A DNA stretch of 64,000 nucleotides from an uncultured Lachnospiraceae bacterium (GTDB lineage Bacteria > Bacillota > Clostridia > Lachnospirales > Lachnospiraceae), in NCBI GenBank assembly GCA_900316625.1, contig ONDO01000008.1, positions 1-64,000 of the forward strand. Reading direction: 5' to 3'. Positions 45,934 to 55,197 of this stretch are shown piece by piece. Under the pieces are notes generated by a model. That model was not told the origin of the DNA, made no database searches, and was given only the letters and a program-made list of their open reading frames with translations. How positions within the stretch are numbered: the stretch's first letter is position 1; each line of letters opens with the position of its first letter. A program made the position numbers and the translations under genes.

Positions 45934-47244
45934 ATGAGGATACAGTCAGGAACAACACAGATGGCATCAAGTCACAGCCTGGTGCAGAGGGAGAGCGTGA
46001 GCATCAGAAGAAAGGTAAGCAGCAGAATGATCGGAACCGGCATCGCCCCTTCCTTTTCCAATCAGGCCAATGTAAAGGACGAATGCACCAAGGATTACGA
46101 CAAGATCAGCGGTTACGAGGACAGTAAGAAGCAAAGCAGTTTCGACGACTACCTTGCGGCTATGTATGGACAGGAATCCGGCAGGGGACTCTCCGCAGAG
46201 AACGAAGAGGAAGAATACAGGCTTCCTTCGGAAATGTATAGCCAGGCGGCGCTTGGCATGTCTCTTTACAATGCTTTTTCCATCTCTATGGATGTTGGGA
46301 ATATGACCGGCAGCCTGGCGGAGAAGGTTCGTGCTGCTGAAGAAAAGGATTCACTGGAGAGCAAGGGAGATCATCAGATTAAAAGTGGTGACAGTATTGC
46401 CGAAGTACAGCGGAAGCTCGAACTACAAGGTCTTAGTAGGGATTCAGCCCTCTTTCGAATCAAGGTATTGCAGCACATCCTGCAAAAACTCTTCCTGGCC
46501 AGGTTTTCCGGAGAAGACTTATCCGGCCAACTTTTAGATGGCCTAGGCTCTACAGGCAGGAATATTATGGAGACGACGGAAGAGATGGAAACCTGTTATT
46601 CCTATGAGGAGTCGGAAGAGACGAAGGTTGATATTGCAGGAAGCGTGGTGACCTCCGATGGTCGAAGCATTGATTTTAATATCAATCTCGAGATGTCAAG
46701 ATCCTTCCGGGAGACCTATATGGAGAAGAACAAAGTGACCACGTACCAGCTGAGAGATCCGATTGTGATCAATATGGATTGCGATACCGCAGCGGTTTCC
46801 GATGTCTCCTTCCGCTTTGATCTGAATGGTGATGGTAAGGATGAGAAAGTAAGCAGCCTTAAGGGTGGATCTGGCTTCCTTGCAATTGACGGAAATGGTG
46901 ATGGTAAGATCAATGATGGGTCTGAACTCTTTGGTGCAAGGACCGGAGATGGATTCAAGGAATTAAGTGAGTTAGATTCCGATGGCAATGGATGGATCGA
47001 TGAAGGCGATGAGGCCTGGAATGATCTTCGTGTCTGGGTGAAGGACATGACCGGCAATGACAAGCTTCTGACGCTGAAGGAAGCGGACGTCGGGGCGATC
47101 TGTCTTGGGAACGCCGTGTCTGAATTCTCCCTCAAGGGTGAAATGAATGTTACACAGGCACAGATTCGATCGACGGGCGTTTACCTCAAGGAATCCGGAG
47201 GTGCCGGAACGGTTCAGCATGTGGATCTTGGCGTAGAAGAATAG
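45934..47244 (+). CDS. Protein with calcium-binding-like DxNGDG repeats
   Basis: 436 residues, no signal peptide. The N-terminal 250 residues are polar, with a Ser/Gln-rich start and no recognised domain. The C-terminal half has EF-hand/dockerin-like loops: FDLNGDGKDEKV, AIDGNGDGKINDGSELF, LDSDGNGWIDEGDEAW. This DxNGDG-GSELFG-TGDGF pattern occurs in uncharacterised proteins of clostridia and proteobacteria and suggests Ca2+-dependent folding. The start ATG at 45934 follows agaggagaaatgt. It is isolated between the glgP terminator and a convergent operon. Its role is unknown; secretion by a non-classical route is possible but unsupported. Confidence 0.75.
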   Translation: MRIQSGTTQMASSHSLVQRESVSIRRKVSSRMIGTGIAPSFSNQANVKDECTKDYDKISGYEDSKKQSSFDDYLAAMYGQESGRGLSAENEEEEYRLPSEMYSQAALGMSLYNAFSISMDVGNMTGSLAEKVRAAEEKDSLESKGDHQIKSGDSIAEVQRKLELQGLSRDSALFRIKVLQHILQKLFLARFSGEDLSGQLLDGLGSTGRNIMETTEEMETCYSYEESEETKVDIAGSVVTSDGRSIDFNINLEMSRSFRETYMEKNKVTTYQLRDPIVINMDCDTAAVSDVSFRFDLNGDGKDEKVSSLKGGSGFLAIDGNGDGKINDGSELFGARTGDGFKELSELDSDGNGWIDEGDEAWNDLRVWVKDMTGNDKLLTLKEADVGAICLGNAVSEFSLKGEMNVTQAQIRSTGVYLKESGGAGTVQHVDLGVEE

Positions 47245-47262
47245 AATCATAAACTATAAAAG

Positions 47263-47294
47263 AACGGCCAGCCGGATTGCTCCGGTTGGCCGTT
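47263..47294. terminator. Bidirectional terminator between convergent genes
   Basis: A 14-base arm pair (aacggccagccgga 47263-47276, tccggttggccgtt 47281-47294), A-rich before and T-rich after. It ends both the calcium-binding-like gene and plsY. Confidence 0.85.
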
Positions 47295-47297
47295 TGA

Positions 47298-48044
47298 TTA
47301 TTTCTTGTGAAACCATTTTTTCTTGATGGCACCGAGTACATCTACGCGTTCTGCCTGTCCGGAAGGAATCAGCTTAAACTGTGGCCAGTTTTTAATGAAA
47401 CTGAGGAGCGCCATCACGATGGAGATGATACCAGCCTCAGGTCCGAGAACGATCCAGGAAGGAATGGCGAAGAAGAGAGGAATGGTAAAAGCACCCACAG
47501 AGAGGTACTGCGTTGCGAAGGTGACACACATGCCTGCAAGCATGGAGATGATTCCCCAGAGGGGGTTCACAAGAGTGATGCCTGTACATCCGGTGGCAAC
47601 TCCCTTACCGCCGTGGAATCTCTGCCAGAAGGGGTAGTTATGACCAAGCGTTGTGCCGAGCGCTGCGTAGTAGGCTGCGATAATACCAAGGCCGGGAGCG
47701 GAGACTGCTGACTCCTTTGTGAAGAGAACCGTGTCGCCAAGAAGAGAAGAAGAACCAATGGAAATCAGGTTGACGACAGGATGCCCGGTTTCATCTCCGG
47801 AGAAGAGAAGAATGCAGACGACGATGGCCAAAACTGTTTTCATGATATCGCCGAAGAGGACGGTAATGCCAGGCTTAAATCCCAGATGGGCCATGATATT
47901 GGCCATGCCGGGATTGCCGGAAGTACCAACTTCTTTACAGGGCTTTCCAGTGAGCTTACGGCAGACAACTTCAGCCGTCAGGAAACAACCAAAGGCATAG
48001 CTGACCAGCAGACATAAGAAACGGGGAAGAAGAATGGATGTCAT
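47298..48044 (-). CDS. plsY: Acyl-phosphate:glycerol-3-phosphate acyltransferase PlsY
   Basis: 248 residues, about five membrane helices. It acylates glycerol 3-phosphate from acyl-phosphate, the first step of phospholipid synthesis. The three conserved loops are visible: VGTSGNPGMANIM (motif 1), LGHNYPFWQRFHGGKGVAT (motif 2), and the final AGIISI/NWP region. The usual glycine and lysine residues (HGGKG) are intact. The start at 48044 overlaps the stop of the upstream protease gene (ATGA), so translation is coupled. The family assignment is secure. Confidence 0.93.
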   Translation of the reverse strand: MTSILLPRFLCLLVSYAFGCFLTAEVVCRKLTGKPCKEVGTSGNPGMANIMAHLGFKPGITVLFGDIMKTVLAIVVCILLFSGDETGHPVVNLISIGSSSLLGDTVLFTKESAVSAPGLGIIAAYYAALGTTLGHNYPFWQRFHGGKGVATGCTGITLVNPLWGIISMLAGMCVTFATQYLSVGAFTIPLFFAIPSWIVLGPEAGIISIVMALLSFIKNWPQFKLIPSGQAERVDVLGAIKKKWFHKK

Positions 48045-48952
48045 GCGGTCTTTTTTCCTTTCAGGGACCATGCTGTAAGCATCAGTGCACCATAACTTAC
48101 ACAGAGACTTAAGAAGAGAATGAAGGCGAAGAAGATGGGCTTTTCTTCACCAAAGAAGAGGTGATCTCCCACGAAGGTGGAGATGCCATTGTAGAGCATA
48201 TGAAGTATGCAGGGGATGATGATATTTCCGCATTTGTGATAGACATATCCGAGAACCAGACCCAGAGCGAATGCGTATAGGCCCTGTACAAGGTTGAGAT
48301 GCATGAGGCCAAAGAGTCCTGCCTGCAGGAGGTTTGCTGCCCAGAAGGGTAAGGCACGGGAAGCATAGCCAAGGGAAACGCCTCGAAGTGCAAGCTCCTC
48401 TGCGATGGGACCGAGGATGACAACAGCAAGGACCAGAGGAATGGAGAGGGTGCCTGTAGAGAGGCCTGCTCTCTCCATCAGGTCAGCATAATCTTCTATT
48501 GTATTGGGACTGATGACCGCAATGACAGAGACGATGTAGTTGCTAACATACTGCATGCCAAGTGCAAGCATAGGAAGGCTGATGATGAGCAGAGGAGAAT
48601 AGCCCTTTAAGGACAAGCTGCGAATGTGCTTCTCAGGACTTGACGGATAGGTGTATTTGCCGGAATGCAAAGGCGTATCGTTCTTGAATCCGGAATACCA
48701 GAAGATGAAGATTGGAATCGAAATGACAGCGTAGGCTATGAGAATGAACATCATGTAGTTCATATTCATGATCTTGTCAGCAAAAATGTCGAAGAAGCTT
48801 TCAACATTCTCTGCCTGAATCGTTCCAATCAGGTAAAAGGCATATCCGAAAGTGATCACCATGGATATATAGAGCTGAATTCCTTCGATACAGAGTACCG
48901 GAAGGAAGGCTTTGAAGAACTCAGAAGCTTTATTTCTAGGTTTATTTAACAT
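48041..48952 (-). CDS. CPBP-family intramembrane metalloprotease
   Basis: 303 residues, about eight membrane helices. The Abi/CAAX protease motifs are present: EELALRG (EExxxR), FGLMHLNL (FxxxH) and a final HMLYN. This family includes eukaryotic Rce1-like prenyl proteases and bacterial proteins in bacteriocin immunity, but the substrate here is unknown. The start at 48952 has the SD aaggaga, 12 bases after the patatin gene. It lies between a lipase and a phospholipid acyltransferase, so a membrane-related role is inferred. Confidence 0.9.
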   Translation of the reverse strand: MLNKPRNKASEFFKAFLPVLCIEGIQLYISMVITFGYAFYLIGTIQAENVESFFDIFADKIMNMNYMMFILIAYAVISIPIFIFWYSGFKNDTPLHSGKYTYPSSPEKHIRSLSLKGYSPLLIISLPMLALGMQYVSNYIVSVIAVISPNTIEDYADLMERAGLSTGTLSIPLVLAVVILGPIAEELALRGVSLGYASRALPFWAANLLQAGLFGLMHLNLVQGLYAFALGLVLGYVYHKCGNIIIPCILHMLYNGISTFVGDHLFFGEEKPIFFAFILFLSLCVSYGALMLTAWSLKGKKTA

Positions 48953-48964
48953 CTTACTCTCCTT

Positions 48965-49828
48965 TTACTCTCCATTGATAAAAGCAGTAAGCTCGTCCAT
49001 TCTCGCCCTGCCGGCAAGAAGGCCTTCGTCATAGAGCTGCTGCATGACTTCGGGGTCGGTGGTATAGGTCGACATCTGTACGTCGCCGGGGGGACAGAAG
49101 AGCATTGCACGCCCTTCCTTCTCTAACTTATGCAACTGTTTCATCTGCTGATTATATACCTTGTGGCGGTTGTTCAGGCACTCCACGATCTTGGGATACT
49201 TGTGGCGAAGAGCTACAGTATAGGCCAGGCGATGTCCCTGTGGTTGCATGACGAAGTCATGTGGCTTCGACATGAGACAGACGACCTTGTCGCATCCATC
49301 ATCTAACATCTTCTGGATGGGAACAGAATCAGATACGCCACCATCGAAGTAATCGTGTCCGTCGAGATGGATGGGCTGGGATACAACAGGCAGGGCACAG
49401 GTGGCCATGATCGGTCGATAATCCTTTCTGCCGCAGTCTTCCTTGGAGAAGTAACGCGGTTTTCCGCTTGCTCCGTCGGTTGCGGGGAAGTACATCTCCG
49501 CCGGGTTCGCTATCAGCTTGTCGTAGTCGAGAGGGTCCATGCCTCCCTCGTTTGTCATGTCACCGTAGATGAACTGCAGACCGAAATAGTTGCCGGTCTT
49601 TAAGAAATTTCGAAGAGAGATGTAACGGGGGTCCTTGACATGAACGACGTAGAAACGACGGTTTCTGTCTCTCTGTCCCGCCTGGAAGGAAGCGAGATTT
49701 GCTGCACCTGCAGATACTCCAATCCCATATGGAAATGTAATGCCTGCATCCAGGAATGCGTCAAGGACACCAGCGGAGTATGCGCATTTCATACCACCGC
49801 CTTCTACCATAAGTCCAATCTTTGCCAT
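48965..49828 (-). CDS. Patatin-like phospholipase
   Basis: 287 residues, cytoplasmic. The oxyanion loop VEGGGMKCAYSAGVL, the nucleophile elbow GVSAGA (GxSxG) and the catalytic DGG in YFDGGVSD define the patatin fold. It resembles bacterial patatins of the COG4667 type, which hydrolyse acyl esters. The start at 49828 (MAKIGLMVEGGG) fits the family start; the frame is open to 49885 and neither start has a strong SD. It begins a three-gene run with the CPBP protease and plsY, suggesting linked lipid turnover and synthesis. Confidence 0.9.
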   Translation of the reverse strand: MAKIGLMVEGGGMKCAYSAGVLDAFLDAGITFPYGIGVSAGAANLASFQAGQRDRNRRFYVVHVKDPRYISLRNFLKTGNYFGLQFIYGDMTNEGGMDPLDYDKLIANPAEMYFPATDGASGKPRYFSKEDCGRKDYRPIMATCALPVVSQPIHLDGHDYFDGGVSDSVPIQKMLDDGCDKVVCLMSKPHDFVMQPQGHRLAYTVALRHKYPKIVECLNNRHKVYNQQMKQLHKLEKEGRAMLFCPPGDVQMSTYTTDPEVMQQLYDEGLLAGRARMDELTAFINGE

Positions 49829-50070
49829 AGTATTACCACTTTCATATTTACTGCGAAATTTATGTCTATTATAAAGGTTTCGCAAGAGTTGGCTGAATAC
49901 AATTCAAAAGGTCTGTCTATTGAAGCCAGCCGCTGTCTATTCTACCATTTATACTGTACGAAAAAAAGGATAGAGGCCATCTCTGGGAGGCCCCATGCTG
50001 CACAACATTCCATCAGATATGTGGATTGAGGCGGCATCTATGTGGCAACGAGCAAAGGATTGGTGAGTTT

Positions 50071-51486
50071 ATGGAAGAAAAGATTAGTACTTTCGACAAA
50101 GCAAAGCATGCTGCCGAGCGTAAAGCGTTCGACCTTGCAATCACAACGGCATTGAAATATGTCGGTGATAAGCGTGCAGAGGGAATGATCAAAATGGTTG
50201 ATCTGGTCCAGAAGATTCTCAAGGATACCTGGCCCGATCAGGCATATGATAAATTACGAGAGGTCTTTAGGGACCCCAATTCCAAGTACTTTCAGTACAC
50301 AAATAATCTCTTCGACACTGTGGATCCCAAACTGATCAAAATGGCAGCATTAAACCTCGGCTATGAGTCCGGCTTCCGCGGTTACGCGAGAACCCGGGAA
50401 CTATCCAAGAAGTATGATTGCAATATTCCCTGGACGATCCTGATCGATCCGACTTCTGCATGTAATCTTCATTGCACCGGATGCTGGGCAGCAGAATACG
50501 GCCATCAGATGAACCTTAGTTATGAACAGCTCGATGATGTGATTCGTCAGGCAGAGGATCTGGGAATCCATTCCTTCCTCTTCACAGGCGGTGAGCCTCT
50601 GGTGCGTAAGGCTGATATCATCAAACTCTGTGAAGCACATCAGACCTCTAATTTCCACAGCTTTACCAACGGAACTCTGATCGATGAGCAGTTCTGCCAG
50701 GATATGCTCCGTGTCGGCAATTTCTGCCCTTCCATCTCTCTGGAAGGTTTTGAAGATCAGAATGACGGCCGCCGCGGCAGTGGTGATTTCGAGAAGGTTA
50801 TGCATGCCATGGATCTGCTCCGTGAGCACAAGTGCCTCTTCGGACTCTCCATCTGCTACACCAAGGCCAACTATAAGACCGTAACCAGCGATGAATTCCT
50901 CGACATGGTTATCGAAAAGGGGGCTAAGTATGCATGGTACTTCCACTACATGCCGGTTGGAAATGATGCTTCCACCGACCTGCTACTGGACCCGGATGAG
51001 CGTGAATATATGTATCACAGAATCCGTGAGATTCGTGGATTCGATACAGGTAAGCAGATCTTCGTTCTGGACTTCCAGAATGATGGTGAATTTGTTGGTG
51101 GCTGCGTAGCCGGAGGCCGTGAATACTGCCATATCAACCCTAATGGTGATGTGGAGCCTTGTGTATTTATCCACTACTCCAGCGCGAACATCAAGGACAT
51201 GCCCCTTCTGGATTGCTTTAAGCAGCCCATCTTCATGAAGTACAGAGAAGGTCAGCCCTTCAATGACAACATGCTTCGTCCCTGCCCCATGCTGGAGAAT
51301 CCGGAAGAGCTTCGCCGTATCGTGAAGGAGACCGGAGCCAAGTCTACCGATATGCAGAGCCCTGAGGATGTGGACCAGCTTTGCGGAAAGTGCGATCACT
51401 ATGCAGAGGAATGGGCGAAGAAGGCAGAGTCTCTCTGGGAAGAATCCAAGAGAGATAAGGAACGCCGTCTGGGTAATGCTCAGTAA
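50071..51486 (+). CDS. Radical SAM protein of unknown substrate
   Basis: 471 residues. A helical N-terminal domain (1-115) precedes the radical SAM core. The cluster motif is C131-x3-C135-x2-C138 (ACNLHCTGC), and the SAM-binding stretch is FLFTGGEPLVRK. The C-terminal part has further cysteines (GGCVAGGREYCHINPNGDVEPC, LRPCPMLENP, LCGKCDHY), like a SPASM-type extension for auxiliary clusters. No peptide substrate gene is adjacent. The start at 50071 is used (weak SD aaaggat); 50026 has no SD. It stands between a divergent patatin gene and dnaE. The reaction cannot be named. Confidence 0.85.
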   Translation: MEEKISTFDKAKHAAERKAFDLAITTALKYVGDKRAEGMIKMVDLVQKILKDTWPDQAYDKLREVFRDPNSKYFQYTNNLFDTVDPKLIKMAALNLGYESGFRGYARTRELSKKYDCNIPWTILIDPTSACNLHCTGCWAAEYGHQMNLSYEQLDDVIRQAEDLGIHSFLFTGGEPLVRKADIIKLCEAHQTSNFHSFTNGTLIDEQFCQDMLRVGNFCPSISLEGFEDQNDGRRGSGDFEKVMHAMDLLREHKCLFGLSICYTKANYKTVTSDEFLDMVIEKGAKYAWYFHYMPVGNDASTDLLLDPDEREYMYHRIREIRGFDTGKQIFVLDFQNDGEFVGGCVAGGREYCHINPNGDVEPCVFIHYSSANIKDMPLLDCFKQPIFMKYREGQPFNDNMLRPCPMLENPEELRRIVKETGAKSTDMQSPEDVDQLCGKCDHYAEEWAKKAESLWEESKRDKERRLGNAQ

Positions 51487-51610
51487 GTGATCAGAAAGAA
51501 CCTACCGTTTCTGCCATGATTCATATATAATTGGAATGTATGTTCGAATACTTCGCGCTGATCTTATCAGAGCGCAAGATGATATATGTTAGGAACGAAG
51601 AGGGTTCACG

Positions 51611-54600
51611 ATGAGTTTTGTACATCTTCATACGCATACACAGTACAGTCTGAAGGATGCGACCAATAAAATAAGTGAATACGTAGCGCGTGTGAAAGAG
51701 TTGGGACAGAATGCCTGTGCCATTACTGATCATGGTGTTATGTATGGCTGCATGGATTTCTATAAAGAGTGCAAGGCCCAGGGAATCAAGCCCATCCTAG
51801 GCTGTGAGGTTTACGTGGCTCCTGGCTCCCGTTTGGATAAGGACCTGTCGCAGGATGAGAACCGTTACTATCATCTGATCCTGCTGGCGGAGACCAATGA
51901 AGGTTATCAGAATCTGGTGAAGATTTGCTCTCAGGGCTTCATCGATGGTTTCTACTATAAGCCACGCGTGGATGTGGAGACCCTGGAGAAGTACCATGAA
52001 GGACTGATATGCCTCTCCGCCTGCCTGGCAGGTGAAGTGGCAAGACATCTCATGAAGGGGGACTATGAAGCTGCCCGTCAGACAGCTCGTAAGTATAGAG
52101 ACCTCTTTGGTGCAGACAACTATTTCCTGGAGATGCAGGATCATGGCATTGCAGCTCAGGGAACGGTAAACCAGGGCATCATGCGTCTGCATCAGGAACT
52201 GGGAATTCCCATTGTTGTCACCAATGACTGTCACTACACGGTGGAAGAGGATCATGAAGCACATGATGTCCTCCTCTGTATGCAGGGTAATCATCTCCTA
52301 ACCGATAAGGACCGCCGCCGCTATGAAGGCACCCAGTACTATGTAAAATCCGAGAAAGAGATGCGTAAGCTCTTCCCCTATGCGGAAGAAGCCATCGATA
52401 ATACCCAGAAGATTGCAGATCGTTGTAATGTTGAGATCAGGTTCCATGAACGCAAACTGCCTAAGTTTGATGTGCCGGAAGGCTACGATTCATGGACCTA
52501 TCTGAACAAACTATGCAAGGACGGTTTGGTTCGCCGTTATGGTGACGAGGCGGAGAAAGCCCGTGCCCAGCTGGAAGAGGAACTTAGTGTTATCAAGTCC
52601 ATGGGATTTGTCGACTACTTCCTCATTGTTTGGGATTTCATCAATTATGCGAAAACCCATGGTATCGCTGTTGGACCCGGAAGAGGTTCTGCAGCAGGAT
52701 CTCTGGTATCCTACACCACCGGAATCACAGATATCGATCCCCTTCGTTTTGGACTCTTCTTCGAACGTTTCCTCAATCCGGAACGTGTATCCATGCCCGA
52801 TATTGACGTTGACTTCGAGTACGTTCGCCGTGGCGATGTCATCGATTATGTTGTAGAGAAGTATGGCAGGGACTGTGTTACCCAGATTGTAACCTTCGGT
52901 ACCCTGGCAGCGAAGAATGCAATCCGTTCGGTTGGCCGTGTTCTGGGTCTGCCCTATGGATCTGTGGATGTCGTATCCAAGGCGGTTCCCGGCGCACCCA
53001 AGATGACCATTGACTTGGCTCTGGAGCAGAGTCCCGATCTTCGCAAGATGTATGAAACAGATGCGACGGTCAAGGAACTGATTGATATGGCCAAGAAACT
53101 GGAGGGCCTTCCTTCCAATACCGGAACCCATGCTTCCGGTGTCATCATCGCAGACCGTCCCATGACGGAATATGTTCCTGTCTCCAGGAATGAAGTTACG
53201 GGGCCTCTTGAAACCCAGTACACCATGACCGTGGATGAGGAACTGGGTCTTCTCAAGATGGACTTCCTGGGGCTTAGAACCCTGACTGTAATCAGTGATG
53301 CTGCCAGAATGGCAGAAGAGAATACCGGAGACGTCGTTGATATGGAAGCCCTGACCTATGACGATCCGGCAGTATTCGAAGAGATTGGGTCCGGCCATAC
53401 AGCAGGTATCTTCCAGCTCGAGTCCGGCGGTATGGAGTCCTTCATGAAGCAGCTCCATCCCAACTCTCTGGAGGAAGTTACCGCGGGTATATCTCTCTAT
53501 CGACCGGGTCCTATGGACTTCATCCCCAACTACTTGAAGGGTAAGGAGAATCAGGATGCTATCGTCTATGCAACCCCGCAGTTAGAGCATATCCTGAAGC
53601 CAACCTATGGCTGTATCGTATATCAGGAACAGGTTATGCAGATTGTTAGGGATCTGGCTGGTTACTCCCTGGGTGGAGCAGATAATGTACGTCGTGCCAT
53701 GGCCAAGAAGAAGATGCATGTCATGGAAGAAGAACGTAAGAACTTCGTCTATGGCCATGAGGATCCGGAAGATCCTTCGAAGACCATTCCCGGATGCGTG
53801 AGGAATGGCATCTCTGTGGAAGTGGCAAATCAGATCTTCGATCAGATGATTGAATTTGCGAACTACGCTTTCAACAAATCTCACGCAGCATGTTATGCCG
53901 TCGTATCCTATCAGACGGCATATCTTCGTCATTATTATCCGGCAGAGTTCATGGCAGCACTGATGACCTCCTTTGTTGATAACTCGACCAAGGTTTCCTC
54001 CTATATCTCTGTCTGCAGGGATATGGGCATTCAGGTTCTCCCCCCGGATGTGAATGTTGGCGCCGGCCCCTTCTCGGTACAGGATGGCAAGATACGTTTT
54101 GGTATGTATGCAATTCGTTCTGTCGGTGGTGCGGTCGTGGACGCTATCGTGGCAGAGAGAGAAGAGAATGGCAAGTTCGATAATCTCTATGAATTCATTA
54201 AGCGTCTTGTGCATAGAGAAGGAACTCTGGTGAATAAGCGTGCCATCGAGAACCTGATTAAGGCAGGAGCCTTAGACTCCTTCGGCCTCAACCGTCGTCA
54301 GATGATCATGACCTATGCGCAGTTCGTCGACGATATCCAAAAGTCCAAGAAGGATGACGAGAAGAATAATATCGAGGGACAGCTCAGCCTCTTTGATATG
54401 GATTCCAAGGGACGTGAAAAGGAACAGGAGATGAACCGGACCATGGCGGAGAAGAAGATTCCCGACGTGGCAGAGTTTGATAAGAATGACCTCCTTCAGG
54501 CAGAGAAGGAAGTCCTGGGCATATATGTCAGTGGACATCCGCTCGAAGATTATATCGAGGATATGAAAGCAACCTGTACCGCCAAGGCGGTGGATTTCGT

Positions 54601-55153
54601 TCTGGATCCGGAAAGCAACACGACAGAGGTGAAGGATAATACCAGCGCCATTGTCGGTGGAATGATTGTGGAAATGAAGACCAATACCATGAAGAATGGT
54701 AACCTCATGGCCTTCCTCACCATCGAAGATCTGACCGGGACGGTGGAGATTGTGGTCTTCAGCAGAAGCTTCGAACGCTACCGTAACCTCTTAGAACTCG
54801 ATAAGAAGATCTATATCTCAGGCAGGGTATCCACTCGGGAAGAGAAGAATGCCAGCCTGATTGCAGATGAGATCATCTCTTTCGACGATCGTGCAAGCGA
54901 GATGGAACTGATCTTCCAGGACATGGAACAGTATCAGAATATGAAGGATCTGCTCTTCTCGATCCCTGAAGCAGACGGTGGTAAGGACACGATTATTCTC
55001 AATGTGAAAGCAGAAGGGAAGAGGGGCCCCATTCGTGGTTCCTATGACCTCAGTATGGATTCTGAAAGCATCGAAGAATTGAAGAGAAAGCTTGGCGAGG
55101 AAAATGTCCGGATCAGCCAAAAACCTGTTGAATTCACGAAAAAAAGATATTAA
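51611..55153 (+). CDS. dnaE: DNA polymerase III alpha subunit (DnaE type)
   Basis: 1180 residues. The N-terminal PHP domain starts FVHLHTHTQYSLKDA. The palm has the catalytic Asp triad in MPDIDVDFEYVRRGDVI. The fingers hold the LGLPYGSVDVVSK region and the tau/beta-binding region follows. A helix-hairpin-helix lies near 800-900, and the C-terminal OB fold (VGGMIVEMKTNTMKNGNLMAFLT) near 1015. The length and order match clostridial DnaE1. A hairpin of unknown use lies at about 51551-51578 upstream. pfkA follows by 44 bases. Confidence 0.97.
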   Translation: MSFVHLHTHTQYSLKDATNKISEYVARVKELGQNACAITDHGVMYGCMDFYKECKAQGIKPILGCEVYVAPGSRLDKDLSQDENRYYHLILLAETNEGYQNLVKICSQGFIDGFYYKPRVDVETLEKYHEGLICLSACLAGEVARHLMKGDYEAARQTARKYRDLFGADNYFLEMQDHGIAAQGTVNQGIMRLHQELGIPIVVTNDCHYTVEEDHEAHDVLLCMQGNHLLTDKDRRRYEGTQYYVKSEKEMRKLFPYAEEAIDNTQKIADRCNVEIRFHERKLPKFDVPEGYDSWTYLNKLCKDGLVRRYGDEAEKARAQLEEELSVIKSMGFVDYFLIVWDFINYAKTHGIAVGPGRGSAAGSLVSYTTGITDIDPLRFGLFFERFLNPERVSMPDIDVDFEYVRRGDVIDYVVEKYGRDCVTQIVTFGTLAAKNAIRSVGRVLGLPYGSVDVVSKAVPGAPKMTIDLALEQSPDLRKMYETDATVKELIDMAKKLEGLPSNTGTHASGVIIADRPMTEYVPVSRNEVTGPLETQYTMTVDEELGLLKMDFLGLRTLTVISDAARMAEENTGDVVDMEALTYDDPAVFEEIGSGHTAGIFQLESGGMESFMKQLHPNSLEEVTAGISLYRPGPMDFIPNYLKGKENQDAIVYATPQLEHILKPTYGCIVYQEQVMQIVRDLAGYSLGGADNVRRAMAKKKMHVMEEERKNFVYGHEDPEDPSKTIPGCVRNGISVEVANQIFDQMIEFANYAFNKSHAACYAVVSYQTAYLRHYYPAEFMAALMTSFVDNSTKVSSYISVCRDMGIQVLPPDVNVGAGPFSVQDGKIRFGMYAIRSVGGAVVDAIVAEREENGKFDNLYEFIKRLVHREGTLVNKRAIENLIKAGALDSFGLNRRQMIMTYAQFVDDIQKSKKDDEKNNIEGQLSLFDMDSKGREKEQEMNRTMAEKKIPDVAEFDKNDLLQAEKEVLGIYVSGHPLEDYIEDMKATCTAKAVDFVLDPESNTTEVKDNTSAIVGGMIVEMKTNTMKNGNLMAFLTIEDLTGTVEIVVFSRSFERYRNLLELDKKIYISGRVSTREEKNASLIADEIISFDDRASEMELIFQDMEQYQNMKDLLFSIPEADGGKDTIILNVKAEGKRGPIRGSYDLSMDSESIEELKRKLGEENVRISQKPVEFTKKRY

Positions 55154-55197
55154 AATATTTAAGATTGAAATGCAATATTTGATTGGAGGCACACATC

